A stretch of 22,889 nucleotides of DNA, taken from Clostridiales bacterium (lineage in GTDB: Bacteria > Bacillota > Clostridia > Oscillospirales > Oscillospiraceae). The notes under the pieces were generated by a model that was not told the origin of the DNA, did not search any database, and saw only the letters and a list, made by a program, of their open reading frames with translations. A program made the translations under genes and the position numbers. The DNA lies in the NCBI GenBank assembly GCA_019418625.1, contig DYBL01000083.1, positions 1 to 22,889 on the forward strand, given 5' to 3'. How positions within the stretch are numbered: the first letter of the stretch is position 1; each line of letters opens with the position of its first letter. Below are positions 1 through 7,815 of the stretch, piece by piece.

Positions 1-59
1 GCCTGTTCCGCCGCCGTATGGGGCTGAGTCCCTCCGACTACCGGCTGAGCGGGCCATAA
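1..59 (+). CDS. C-terminal end of an AraC-type regulator (5' truncated by window)
   Basis: Only the last 18 codons are inside the window, read in frame 3 and ending LFRRRMGLSPSDYRLSGP then TAA. The pattern F-[RK]-R-x-[MF]-G-x-[ST]-P-x-x-[YF]-R is the hallmark of the second recognition helix of AraC/XylS DNA-binding domains, so this is the end of an AraC-family transcription factor, or of a YesN-type response regulator, which carries the same domain. Nothing can be said about its sensor part or ligand. The following gene is about 110 bp downstream with its own promoter, so co-transcription is not required, although regulation of that neighbour would be plausible. Confidence 0.7.
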   Translation, partial: LFRRRMGLSPSDYRLSGP

Positions 60-107
60 TGCACAATCCGCCGCTTCTTTTCCCCGGAAAATCCGCCGCG
101 GCATCCC

Positions 108-136
108 TTGCAGGGCTGTTCAGAACATGCTAAAAT
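108..136 (+). promoter_or_regulatory. Sigma-A-type promoter for the AEC carrier
   Basis: A -35 box TTGCAG (108-113), a 17-bp spacer and a -10 box TAAAAT (131-136) preceded by TGC, giving an extended -10. Transcription would start near 143. That is downstream of the ATG at 140, so it supports the GTG at 173 as the true start. A near-palindrome TTTTCC-CC-GGAAAA (78-91) lies just upstream and could be an operator; this is speculative. Confidence 0.6.
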
Positions 137-172
137 AAAATGATTTTGTGTGTTTTAAAGGAGAATTGCCTT

Positions 173-1096
173 GTGATCGGTCTTTTGCTGCTCAACCAGA
201 TCGCCCAGCTGTTTATTTGCATTTTCCTGGGATGGCTGTCGGTAAAGTGCCGCCTGCTGCGGTCGGAGGACAGCCGGGTCCTGTCTATGGTCACCCTGTA
301 TCTGGTGACCCCGTGCCTCATCGTGGGCGCCTTCCAGATCGAGTGCACGCCGGACATGCTCCGGGGCCTGGGGCTTTCCCTGGGGGCAGCGGTGCTCATC
401 CACGTGCTGCTGTTCGTGCTGACCTATGTCTGCCGCCGACCTCTGCACCTCAACGCAGTAGAGCAGGCCTCCGTCATCTACTCCAATGCCGGCAACCTCA
501 TCATCCCCATCGTCACCGCCATCCTGGGCAAGGAGTGGGTCATCTTCACCAGCATGTTCATCATCGTCCAGCTGCCCCTTTTGTGGAGCCACTGCCGCTT
601 CCTCCTCAGCGGGGAGGGGGGCTTCTCCTTAAAAAAGGTGCTGGGCAACGTGAACATCCTCTCCATTCTGGTGGGTGCGGCCCTGTTTTTCCTGGGCATC
701 CCCCTGCCGGGTGTGGTCACCGGCGCCATGGACTCCATGTCCGGCATGATCGGCCCGCTGAGCATGATCGTGGCGGGTATGCTCATGGGCGACATCGACT
801 TGAAGCATATTTTCACCCTGCCCAGCATCTGGAAGGTGGCCGCCCTGCGGCTGGTGGTATTCCCCCTGGCGGTGCTGGTGCTGCTCAAGTACAGCGGCCT
901 TGCCGCCCTGGCCCCCAACGGAGAGACCATTCTGCTGGTGAGCTTCCTGGCCTCCGCCACGCCCGCCGCCTCCGCCGTCACCCAGATGTCCCAGGTATAC
1001 GGGCCGGACGGCACCTATGCCGGCGCCATCAATGTCTCCACCACACTTTTATGCATCATCACCATGCCTCTGCTCATTACCCTCTATCAGCTGTGA
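173..1096 (+). CDS. AEC-family (auxin efflux carrier-like) membrane transporter
   Basis: A 307-residue hydrophobic protein with about ten predicted membrane segments and the AEC/PIN-like fold pattern: an N-terminal amphipathic start into NQIAQLFICIFLGWLS, a central segment containing YSNAGNLIIPIV, and a C-terminal SFLASATPAASAVTQM segment typical of this superfamily. Bacterial members are usually about 300-320 residues, so it looks complete. AEC proteins move small organic anions such as malate or other carboxylates in known cases; the substrate here is unknown. I chose GTG at 173 because AAAGGAG (157-163) sits 9 nt upstream. The in-frame ATG at 140 has no ribosome binding site and would precede the predicted transcription start. 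It is a single-gene unit closed by the terminator at 1129. Confidence 0.85.
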   Translation: MIGLLLLNQIAQLFICIFLGWLSVKCRLLRSEDSRVLSMVTLYLVTPCLIVGAFQIECTPDMLRGLGLSLGAAVLIHVLLFVLTYVCRRPLHLNAVEQASVIYSNAGNLIIPIVTAILGKEWVIFTSMFIIVQLPLLWSHCRFLLSGEGGFSLKKVLGNVNILSILVGAALFFLGIPLPGVVTGAMDSMSGMIGPLSMIVAGMLMGDIDLKHIFTLPSIWKVAALRLVVFPLAVLVLLKYSGLAALAPNGETILLVSFLASATPAASAVTQMSQVYGPDGTYAGAINVSTTLLCIITMPLLITLYQL

Positions 1097-1128
1097 CCCT
1101 CCTCGAAAGGACACAGCTCATGAAGTAC

Positions 1129-1164
1129 AAAAAGAGCGCCCGGCTTTTGTCGGGCGCTCTTTTT
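1129..1164. terminator. Bidirectional rho-independent terminator
   Basis: Perfect 14-bp inverted repeat (1129-1142 with 1151-1164) whose arms begin with AAAAA and end with TTTTT, with an 8-nt loop. It lies between two convergent genes, so it can stop both the AEC gene (+) and the sensory operon (-). Its core GCGCCCGGCTTTTG is close to that of the terminators at 20553 and 20789. Confidence 0.92.
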
Positions 1165-1174
1165 CTCTTTCCGG

Positions 1175-2218
1175 TCACGGCTGGGTGCGCTCCGGCTCTT
1201 CCAGGGCATCCGCGGCGGTGACGGCGGTGTAGGAAAGCCACACATACTTTCCGTCCTGCAGCTCCACCGCGTCAGACGCGCTCTGTCCGGAGGCCAGGGC
1301 GCAGCTGAGAGCCACGATGCTCTCCGCCTGCCCCAGGGCGTCGTTGCGGACGGTGCCCCGGAGCGTACCTGCCCGCAGGGCCTCCAGCGCCGGAGCCGTG
1401 GCGTCCACTCCCACGATAAAGGGCATCTCCTCCGCGGAAAGCCCTGCCTCCAGGCAGGCGTCGATGGCGCCCAGGGCCATGTCGTCGTTGTTGGCAAACA
1501 CCACCTCAATGGGCTCCTCCACGGTCTGAAGCCACTGGCGCATCCGCTCGGCTGCCTGGCTGCGCTGCCAGTTGGCCGCGGCGCTTTCCAGCTTTTCCAC
1601 CTGAATGCCGCCGGTGACCAGCGTCTGGACGCTGTGCTCCGTGCGCAGCAGAGCGTCCTGGTGGCCCGGCTCTCCCTCCAGCATCACATACTGCACGACG
1701 CCGTCGCCGCTGCGGTCCAGCGAAGCCCGGTCCGCCCGCCAGGCATCCACCACCAGCATGCCCTGGAGCCTCCCTGCCTCCGCTCCCGGAGAGCCCACAT
1801 AGTAGGCGCCCTCCCAGCGCAGCAGGTCCTCCTCCACCGGCTCGCGGTTGAAAAAGATCACCGGCACATCCGCCGCGCGGGCCTTGTCCACAATGACGGC
1901 GGCCGCCGTCCGGTCCACGATGTTCACGCAGATCACATCGCAGCCCAGATCCAAAAACCGGTCCACCTGCTCGTTCTGCACGCTCTGGCTGCTGCGGCCG
2001 TCCGCCACCGACAGGTTGATCTTCACGCCCAGATGCTGCTCCTGCTCCTGGAACAGCTGCTCCAAGTGCTGGGTGATGGTGGAGATGAACGTGTCCGTCT
2101 GGTCATACACCGCCACGCCCACCCGCACGGTGGGGGTGGCCGCCGCCCGGCCGCAGCCGGGCAGAAGGGCCAGCAGCGCCGCCAGCAGCGCCGCGGCCAG
2201 GCATTGCATCCGCTTCAT
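1175..2218 (-). CDS. MglB-like glucose/galactose-binding lipoprotein, sensor-linked paralogue
   Basis: A 347-residue extracytoplasmic sugar-binding protein of the GGBP/MglB type. It has a short lipoprotein signal peptide with lipobox LLPGC (Cys22). Residues aligning by eye with the E. coli GGBP sugar contacts are all retained: D42 and F44 (TDTF), N124 (FFNREP), H186, D188 and R192 (GEPGHQDALLR), W217, N244 (ANNDDM), D272 (VGVDA) and N292 (TVRND). The EF-hand-like calcium loop DRSGDGVVQ (168-176) is also present. ATG at 2218 is chosen because GGAGG sits 8 nt upstream; an earlier in-frame start would have no such site. It is the last gene of the regulator-kinase cassette, 14 nt after the preceding stop, not part of the permease operon. 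That suggests a role in sensing, or as an additional binding protein feeding the importer. Family assignment is confident; the sensing role is inference. Confidence 0.88.
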   Translation of the reverse strand: MKRMQCLAAALLAALLALLPGCGRAAATPTVRVGVAVYDQTDTFISTITQHLEQLFQEQEQHLGVKINLSVADGRSSQSVQNEQVDRFLDLGCDVICVNIVDRTAAAVIVDKARAADVPVIFFNREPVEEDLLRWEGAYYVGSPGAEAGRLQGMLVVDAWRADRASLDRSGDGVVQYVMLEGEPGHQDALLRTEHSVQTLVTGGIQVEKLESAAANWQRSQAAERMRQWLQTVEEPIEVVFANNDDMALGAIDACLEAGLSAEEMPFIVGVDATAPALEALRAGTLRGTVRNDALGQAESIVALSCALASGQSASDAVELQDGKYVWLSYTAVTAADALEEPERTQP

Positions 2219-2232
2219 GTGGCACACCTCCT

Positions 2233-3192
2233 TCACCGGGTCACCGGGAACAGCAGCTTCTGGTTGGCCGGGTCGTACATGTTCTCTTTCCGGACGATGG
2301 AAAACTCCATGGGCTCCACCGCCGTCCGGGGCACCTTGCGGGACGCCTCCACCGCCGCCTCCACCGCCAGATAGCCGGCGGCAAATTCATTCTGGGCGGC
2401 AATGGCGGTGATCCAGCCCTGCTCCAGGGCATAGGCGATGGTGTTGGTGGCGCCCACGCCGTACAAAAGGGGCGGCTGCGTCAGCTGCTCCACGGCAGCC
2501 GCCGCCTGCTCCAGCGTGCCGGCGTCAAAGGCCAGCAGCAGCGCCGGCTGCTCCCGTTCCACGGCGGCCGCCAGCACCTCGCCCAGGTCCTCATCCGGTC
2601 CGACGGCGCAGGTGCGTACCACCCGGTCCGCCTGCTCCAGCTCCCGGGCAGCGGCCTCCAGCCGCGCATCCACGCCGTTCTGCCCGCCCGCGCGGTCGAT
2701 GAGCAGCACCGTTTCGGCGGCAGCGGCGCCGTTGAGGGCCGCCTGGCCCAGGGCCCGGCCCACGGCGGCGTTGTCCATGCCCACAAAGGCGCAGGCGCCC
2801 CAGTCGGTCATATCCGTCTCCATGGTCACCACCGGCACCTGTGTGCTCAGATCCTTCACCACGTCTCCCAGCGCGTCCGTGTCCGCCGGCACCAGCACCA
2901 CGGCCCCGGCGCCGCCGGCCACCTCCCGCTGCAGAAGGTCCGCCTGATCCCGGGCGCTGCCGGCAGTCTCCGGCGTTAGGATCCGCAGCTCGGCCCCCAA
3001 ATCCGCCGCCGCCTGCTCCATGCCCTGCCGGGCGGTGGACCACAGGGCCGTGTCCGTCTCGCGCAGCACCACGGATACCTCCACCAGCTCCGTGCCCTTG
3101 CGGCTTTGCTCCGGCTCCATGGCCAGCAGCAAAAACAGCACGCACAGTCCCAGCAGCGGCACCACCAGCTGCAGCATGACCTTGCGCTTCAC
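2233..3192 (-). CDS. Membrane-anchored periplasmic-binding-protein-like sensor subunit
   Basis: A 319-residue protein of the type I periplasmic binding (RbsB/PBP1) fold. Residues 7-24 form one hydrophobic segment that should act as an uncleaved membrane anchor. There is no lipobox: Cys17 is preceded by Leu, not Gly or Ala. The soluble part (about 36-319) shows the two-lobe alternation of the family, e.g. WSTARQGMEQAAADLGAEL and AFVGMDNAAVGRALGQAAL. The usual GVD sugar-contact motif near the C-lobe reads YGVGATN, so the classic Asp is missing and the ligand may be atypical. It starts with GTG at 3192 in a 4-nt GTGA overlap with the kinase stop, with GGAGG 7 nt upstream, implying translational coupling to the kinase. 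The closest described arrangement is XylFII, the membrane-associated xylose sensor that partners LytS in Clostridium beijerinckii. The role as a kinase partner is inference from that precedent and from the overlap. Confidence 0.8.
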   Translation of the reverse strand: MKRKVMLQLVVPLLGLCVLFLLLAMEPEQSRKGTELVEVSVVLRETDTALWSTARQGMEQAAADLGAELRILTPETAGSARDQADLLQREVAGGAGAVVLVPADTDALGDVVKDLSTQVPVVTMETDMTDWGACAFVGMDNAAVGRALGQAALNGAAAAETVLLIDRAGGQNGVDARLEAAARELEQADRVVRTCAVGPDEDLGEVLAAAVEREQPALLLAFDAGTLEQAAAAVEQLTQPPLLYGVGATNTIAYALEQGWITAIAAQNEFAAGYLAVEAAVEASRKVPRTAVEPMEFSIVRKENMYDPANQKLLFPVTR

Positions 3193-5006
3193 TGCCTCTC
3201 CTCCTTCCGATAGCGGCGCGCCGCCTCCTCGTCCAGAGCGGGCAGGCGGATGCGCACGGTGGTGCCGTCATCCGGCTCGCTGAGGATGGTGAGCCCGTAG
3301 GGCTCGCCGAAGGTCAGACGCAGCCGCTGATGCACATTGCGAAACCCGATGCCCGAACCCTTGGCGCCTGGGTTGGGCCCGCCGCCCTCCAGCAGACGGC
3401 GCACCACTTCCTCCGGCATACCGGGGCCGTTGTCCGTCACTTCGATGCACACATCCCCTCCGTCCCGGAAGGCCCGGACGGTGATCTCTCCGTCCCCGTC
3501 GGCGTAGGCCATGCCGTGGTAGATGGCGTTTTCCAGCACCGGCTGGACGATGAGCTTGATGGTATAGAGGGATTCCACCCCGTCCTCGGCGGTGACGGCG
3601 GCGCTGAACTTGTTCTTGTAGCGCATTTTCTGGATGGTGAGATAATGCCGGGCATGCTCCAGCTCGTCGGCGATGGGGATGACGTTGCTGCCCCGGCTGA
3701 GGGAAATGCGGAAAAAGCGGGCCAGGGAGGTGAGCATGACCACCGCGTCCTGGGTGCGGCCGTTCTCCGTCATCCACACCACGCTGTCCAGGGTGTTGTA
3801 GAGGAAGTGGGGATTGATCTGCGCCTGGAGCACGTCCAGCTCGCTGCGCCGCTTTTGTTCCTCCTGCTGGATGATGTCCTCCATCAGGTGGTCCATGGTG
3901 GAGACCATGGAGCGGATGGAGTGGCTCAGATGCTCCACCTCCGTGGGCCCGCCCACATCGAAGTCCACGTCCGAGCGCCGGGCCTCCAGATCCTTCACCG
4001 CCCGGTCCAGCTTTTTCACCGGGGCCGTGATCCACTCGGAGAGCCGCAGGTTCACGAACACCAGCAGGAAAATGGAAAACAGCACCACGAACAGGAAAAA
4101 CAGCACCAGCTGGCTGTAGTTGGTCCAAAGGCTCTCCCGGGGCACCACGGCCACCAGCTTCCAGCCCGTGTAGCCCACGGTCTTCACCGTCACCTGCCGG
4201 CTCTGGCCCTGGAACTGCTCTTGGTGGCTGCCGTCGGTATAGCCGGCGGCGGTCAGGTTGTTCTCCTGCTGGAGCCCGGCGTAGATGAGCTGCTGGCGGG
4301 GGTGGTAGATGATCTCGCCGCTGTCGTCGATGAGGTAGAGGTAGCCCCCGTCATCCAGCTCCACGTCCTTGCAGATCTGCTCGATGCCGTCAAAGCTCAT
4401 GTCCAGCAGCAGCACGCCGCCTTCGATGGCCCCGCCGCGGGACAGCTCCACATACCGGCTCAGGGACACCACCCACCGGTACCGCTCGTCCACGTCCGAC
4501 CAGAGGTTCTGCACATGGGGCGTGGAAAAATGCAGGTTCTCGATCTTGTCCATGGCCTGGACGAACCAGTCCTCCCGCTGGGGGGAGACGCTGTTTTTCA
4601 GCGTGCGCAGAGGCGTGGCGGAGAGCAGCTCCCCCTTCTCGGAGAACACGGCCATGGAGACGATGGAGTCCCGGTTGCTGCCGTAGAGCAGCTCCAGGGC
4701 CGGCGTCAGGCTGCCCTCGTCCAGATCGATGTTCTTGATGACGTTATAGTAGGCGGTATCGGAAATGCGCATCATGCCCCTGAGGTACGCGTCCAGATTC
4801 CAGTTCACCTGGGACAAAAGCCGCTGGCTGTTTTCCGCCTGCTGGGCGTTGGTGGTGTAGGAAAAGCGCAAAAACAGCGTCAGTCCCATGAACACCATGC
4901 CCACCACAGCCACGGCGGTAAAGGACAGCGACAGGATCATCTGGATGCTGCTGCGGCGGTACAATCCCTGCCACCGGCTGCGCACAGCCTCCCTTACGCG
5001 GCCCAT
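3189..5006 (-). CDS. YesM/LytS-type sensor histidine kinase
   Basis: A 605-residue sensor kinase. Order: TM1 at about 22-46; a large extracytoplasmic region of about 250 residues that looks like a double-Cache domain; TM2 at about 298-321; a HAMP-like linker (322-375); a His_kinase domain with QINPHFLYNTLDS, where H400 is the predicted phospho-acceptor; and a HATPase domain with N box LENAIYHG (N493), DNGPGM (525-530) and GIGFRNVHQRL. ATG at 5006 is chosen because AAGGAGG lies 7 nt upstream; a GTG at 5036 would overlap the previous stop but lacks a good ribosome binding site. The next gene overlaps its stop by 4 nt. Partner of the response regulator encoded just upstream. Ligand input could come through the Cache domain directly or through the two binding proteins encoded downstream. 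Confidence 0.93.
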   Translation of the reverse strand: MGRVREAVRSRWQGLYRRSSIQMILSLSFTAVAVVGMVFMGLTLFLRFSYTTNAQQAENSQRLLSQVNWNLDAYLRGMMRISDTAYYNVIKNIDLDEGSLTPALELLYGSNRDSIVSMAVFSEKGELLSATPLRTLKNSVSPQREDWFVQAMDKIENLHFSTPHVQNLWSDVDERYRWVVSLSRYVELSRGGAIEGGVLLLDMSFDGIEQICKDVELDDGGYLYLIDDSGEIIYHPRQQLIYAGLQQENNLTAAGYTDGSHQEQFQGQSRQVTVKTVGYTGWKLVAVVPRESLWTNYSQLVLFFLFVVLFSIFLLVFVNLRLSEWITAPVKKLDRAVKDLEARRSDVDFDVGGPTEVEHLSHSIRSMVSTMDHLMEDIIQQEEQKRRSELDVLQAQINPHFLYNTLDSVVWMTENGRTQDAVVMLTSLARFFRISLSRGSNVIPIADELEHARHYLTIQKMRYKNKFSAAVTAEDGVESLYTIKLIVQPVLENAIYHGMAYADGDGEITVRAFRDGGDVCIEVTDNGPGMPEEVVRRLLEGGGPNPGAKGSGIGFRNVHQRLRLTFGEPYGLTILSEPDDGTTVRIRLPALDEEAARRYRKEERQ

Positions 5007-5032
5007 GTCACCGCCTCCTTTTCCACAAAGAT

Positions 5033-6628
5033 TCACGCTCCGCCTTCCCCGGCGCGGTATTTGGTGGGCGTGACGCCGAAGTGGCGCTTAAAGACATAGC
5101 TGAAATAGTTGGGGTCGTCATAGCCGCAGCGGCGGGCGATGAGGTACGTCTTTTCCTCCGTGTCCCGCAGGGCCCGCTTGGCCGCCTCCATGCGCACCAC
5201 CGTCAAATAGGCGATGAAGCTCATGCCCACCTCCCGCTTGAAGAGGGTGGAGAAGTAGGCTGCGGACAGGTGCAGGTGCTGGCAAAGCCGCTCCACGGAA
5301 AGGTCGCTCTCACCGTAGTGGGCGTCGATATAGGCCCGGGCCCGCTCCACCATCTGTCCGGCGGTGTCCGTCCGCTGGCGGCGGATGAGGGCCTGGATCT
5401 TCAAACACCGGTCCAGGCACCACCGGCCCATCTGCTCGGGAGTGGTGAAGTCGGCAGCCTGCACGGCGCCGGTAAAGCCCGTGCCGAACACGGTCTCCAC
5501 CTCCAGCCCGGCGCCCCGGGTCAGCCGCAGCAGGCACATCAAAAGCTCCAAAAAGAACAGCTGGCACTGGGACATGGCCAGACCCGAGGCCCGCACCCGC
5601 TCCGTCAGGTATTCCACCTGGGCGCGGATCTCCTCCTCGCCGCCCAGCTTCACCGCAGAGCTGAGGGCTTCCTCGTCGCTTTCCATAAACTCCAGGCGGC
5701 GGCTGGCATCCGGCTCCAGGTCCCCGATGTAGATGGCACGGCCCCGGCCCACCAGGCCCCGGTACTCCAGAGCGCTGCGGGCACCGGCCGCGGACTGGGA
5801 CAGCTCCTCCGGCGCGGCCACAGGAGCGCCCACGCCAACGGTCAGCCGCCGGCCCAGATAGCTCTCCGACAGGGCGCACACCCGGTTCACTGCGTCCAGC
5901 AGGGCATAGATGTCCCGCCGGGCGTCCATGGCCGCCAGCAGCGCCACGGAGTCGTTATACAAAAACGTCTGAAAGCGGCCGCCCTCCAGGGACAGGTTCT
6001 CCTCAAACAGCTGCTGGACCGACATGGTCACCAGCTCTCCCTGGGGCCCGGCGCTGTCGATATGCACGATGGCCGCGGCGAATGCGCCGCCGCTCAGGTC
6101 CACGTCATAGCGCTCCGCCAGCTCCACCATCCGCTCCCGGCTGATGCGGCCGTCCAGCAGACGGGTGAAAAACAGCCCCCGCAGCACCGGCAGGCTCTCC
6201 TCATACCGGCGCCGCAGCTGTTCGGCGTTGCGCCGCTCCGCCCGCTCCGCGTCCAGCTGGGCATGCAGCTTTTCCAGCACGCCCGCCAGCTCCGCGGCGT
6301 TGATGGGCTTCAAAATATACTCCGACACGTTCATCTGGATGGCCTGCTTGGCGTACTCAAAGTCGTCAAAGCCGGAAAACACCACAAATTTGGACGCAGG
6401 CAGCCGCACCGTCAGGATGCTGCAAAGCTCCAGCCCGTCCATAAAGGGCATTTTGATATCCGTGAGCACCACGTCGGGCTTGAGGGACTCAGCCAGCTCC
6501 AGGGCATCCCGGCCGTTTTCCGCCTGGCCCACCAGGGTAAAGCCCAGGCCCGCCCAGTCCATTTTCTGGCTGATGCCCACCCGGATGTCCTCCTCGTCGT
6601 CCACCAGCAGCACCCGGTATAATTCCAT
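5033..6628 (-). CDS. YesN-type response regulator with AraC DNA-binding domain
   Basis: A 531-residue response regulator: receiver domain at 1-120 with acidic pair DDEED (10-14), phospho-acceptor D57 in VLTDIKMPFMDG and conserved K108 (ILKPIN); a long central region of about 300 residues typical of YesN proteins; and a C-terminal AraC/XylS domain (about 430-528) with AYFSTLFKREVGMSF and YFSYVFKRHFGVTPTKYR. Such proteins normally activate a neighbouring sugar-transport operon, here mglBAC immediately upstream on the same strand. ATG at 6628 is favoured: AAAGGAA sits 9 nt upstream, while an in-frame GTG at 6637 abuts that site. First gene of the four-gene sensory cassette, 27 nt before the kinase start. 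Confidence 0.93.
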   Translation of the reverse strand: MELYRVLLVDDEEDIRVGISQKMDWAGLGFTLVGQAENGRDALELAESLKPDVVLTDIKMPFMDGLELCSILTVRLPASKFVVFSGFDDFEYAKQAIQMNVSEYILKPINAAELAGVLEKLHAQLDAERAERRNAEQLRRRYEESLPVLRGLFFTRLLDGRISRERMVELAERYDVDLSGGAFAAAIVHIDSAGPQGELVTMSVQQLFEENLSLEGGRFQTFLYNDSVALLAAMDARRDIYALLDAVNRVCALSESYLGRRLTVGVGAPVAAPEELSQSAAGARSALEYRGLVGRGRAIYIGDLEPDASRRLEFMESDEEALSSAVKLGGEEEIRAQVEYLTERVRASGLAMSQCQLFFLELLMCLLRLTRGAGLEVETVFGTGFTGAVQAADFTTPEQMGRWCLDRCLKIQALIRRQRTDTAGQMVERARAYIDAHYGESDLSVERLCQHLHLSAAYFSTLFKREVGMSFIAYLTVVRMEAAKRALRDTEEKTYLIARRCGYDDPNYFSYVFKRHFGVTPTKYRAGEGGA

Positions 6629-6649
6629 GCCGTTCACTTCCTTTCCCGC

Positions 6650-6678
6650 AGTATAACACAGCTTTTCCCGCTATGGAA
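6650..6678 (-). promoter_or_regulatory. Possible weak promoter for the sensory cassette
   Basis: On the minus strand, TATACT (6655-6650) is preceded by TGT, an extended -10. A poor -35 candidate, TTCCAT (6678-6673), lies 17 bp upstream. The transcription start would fall near 6643, right at the ribosome binding site, leaving a very short leader. It sits directly after the mglC terminator, where an independent promoter is expected. Confidence 0.4.
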
Positions 6679-6681
6679 TCC

Positions 6682-6713
6682 AAAAAAGGGCGCGCACACG
6701 GGTGCGCGCCCTT
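6682..6713 (-). terminator. Terminator after mglC
   Basis: Perfect 12-bp stem (6686-6697 with 6702-6713) and a 4-nt loop. On the minus strand the stem is followed by six T residues (6687-6682). It lies 16 nt past the mglC stop, separating importer expression from regulator/kinase expression; some read-through is possible. Confidence 0.9.
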
Positions 6714-6729
6714 GCCTGGACGGGAAAAC

Positions 6730-7797
6730 TTACTTCTTGACCAGATACTTGCGCATATCCAGGGCGCAGGCAAAGAGGATGATGCCGCCCTTGATGATGT
6801 AGAAGTAGTCCTGGTTGATGCCGATCATGTTCAGACCCACGAAGATGAGGCGCAGCATCAAAACGCCGATGACCACGCCGCGGATCTTACCAATGCCGCC
6901 CACGAAGGAGACGCCGCCGATGACGCAGGCCGCGATGGCGTCGGACTCGTAGTTCAGACCGGTGTTGGCGGTGTTGGAGGCCACGCGGGCACCCTCGATG
7001 AAGCCGGTGACGGCGTACATGGCGCCGGCCAGGGCAAAGACCATGATGTTGGTGGCGAACACGTTGACGCCGGAGACGCGGGCAGCCTCTTCATTGGCGC
7101 CCAGGGCGAACATGTTCTTGCCGAAGGTGGTCTTGTTCCAGATGAACCACATGACGGCGGTCAGCAGCAGGGAGATCCACACATAGTTGGGGATGGGGGT
7201 GCCGCCGATCTTCAGCACGGAACCGGTGATGAAGTTGGAGTAGGACTTGTCCAGACCGGAGATGGCCATGCCGTTGTTGTTGCCGGCGTTGACATAGCGC
7301 AGCAGCAGCGTGTAGATGATCAGCTGGCTGGCCAGGGTGACGATGAAGGGATGCAGCTTGAACTTGGCCACGAAGAAGCCGTTGAACGCACCGATGGCTC
7401 CGCCGATGAGCATGGCCAGCAGCAGCACCAGGATGACGGGCGGCGGGGTCAGGTCCACCCACATCTTGCTGGCCGCGTCCACGGCCTGCAGCAAAGAGGC
7501 GGAGATACAGGCGGTCAGGCCCACGATACGGCCGGCGCTCAGGTCGGTACCGGTCAGCACGATGCAGCCGCCCACGCCCAGAGCCACGGGCAGATACGCG
7601 CAGGTCTGGGAGAGGATGTTGATGATGGATGCGGGCTTGCGGAAGTTGGGATTGACGATGGCGATGTACACCACGGCCAGGGCCATGATGATGATCAGGG
7701 CGTTATTGAGGATCATGTCCCCCACGCGCCGGGCGGTCAGGGGCTGCTTGGCCGCGGCCTTGGCGCCCTTTTCCTGCGTTTTGGATTCATTACTCAT
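6730..7797 (-). CDS. mglC: Galactose/glucose-type ABC transporter permease
   Basis: A 355-residue integral membrane permease of the carbohydrate-uptake type 2 (RbsC/MglC) family. The signature LTGTDLSAGRIVGLTACISA (about 162-181) closely matches MglC and distinguishes it from RbsC or XylH. Around ten hydrophobic segments follow a 30-residue basic, Lys/Ala-rich cytoplasmic N-terminus. It would form the homodimeric channel fed by MglB and powered by MglA. It begins 18 nt after the mglA stop and ends just before the terminator at 6713. The ribosome binding site is a weak purine run (GAGGGGGAAA) about 8 nt from the ATG, so translation may depend on coupling to mglA. Confidence 0.93.
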   Translation of the reverse strand: MSNESKTQEKGAKAAAKQPLTARRVGDMILNNALIIIMALAVVYIAIVNPNFRKPASIINILSQTCAYLPVALGVGGCIVLTGTDLSAGRIVGLTACISASLLQAVDAASKMWVDLTPPPVILVLLLAMLIGGAIGAFNGFFVAKFKLHPFIVTLASQLIIYTLLLRYVNAGNNNGMAISGLDKSYSNFITGSVLKIGGTPIPNYVWISLLLTAVMWFIWNKTTFGKNMFALGANEEAARVSGVNVFATNIMVFALAGAMYAVTGFIEGARVASNTANTGLNYESDAIAACVIGGVSFVGGIGKIRGVVIGVLMLRLIFVGLNMIGINQDYFYIIKGGIILFACALDMRKYLVKK

Positions 7798-7815
7798 AGG
7801 TGTTTTCCCCCTCTA

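Noticed and set aside
140..172. ATG at 140 as start of the AEC carrier
   Set aside because: No ribosome binding site, and the predicted transcription start near 143 lies downstream of it; GTG at 173 has AAAGGAG at correct spacing.
5007..5036. GTG at 5036 as start of the sensor kinase
   Set aside because: It gives a GTGA overlap with the regulator stop but has only a weak, too-close purine run, whereas ATG at 5006 has AAGGAGG at 7 nt.
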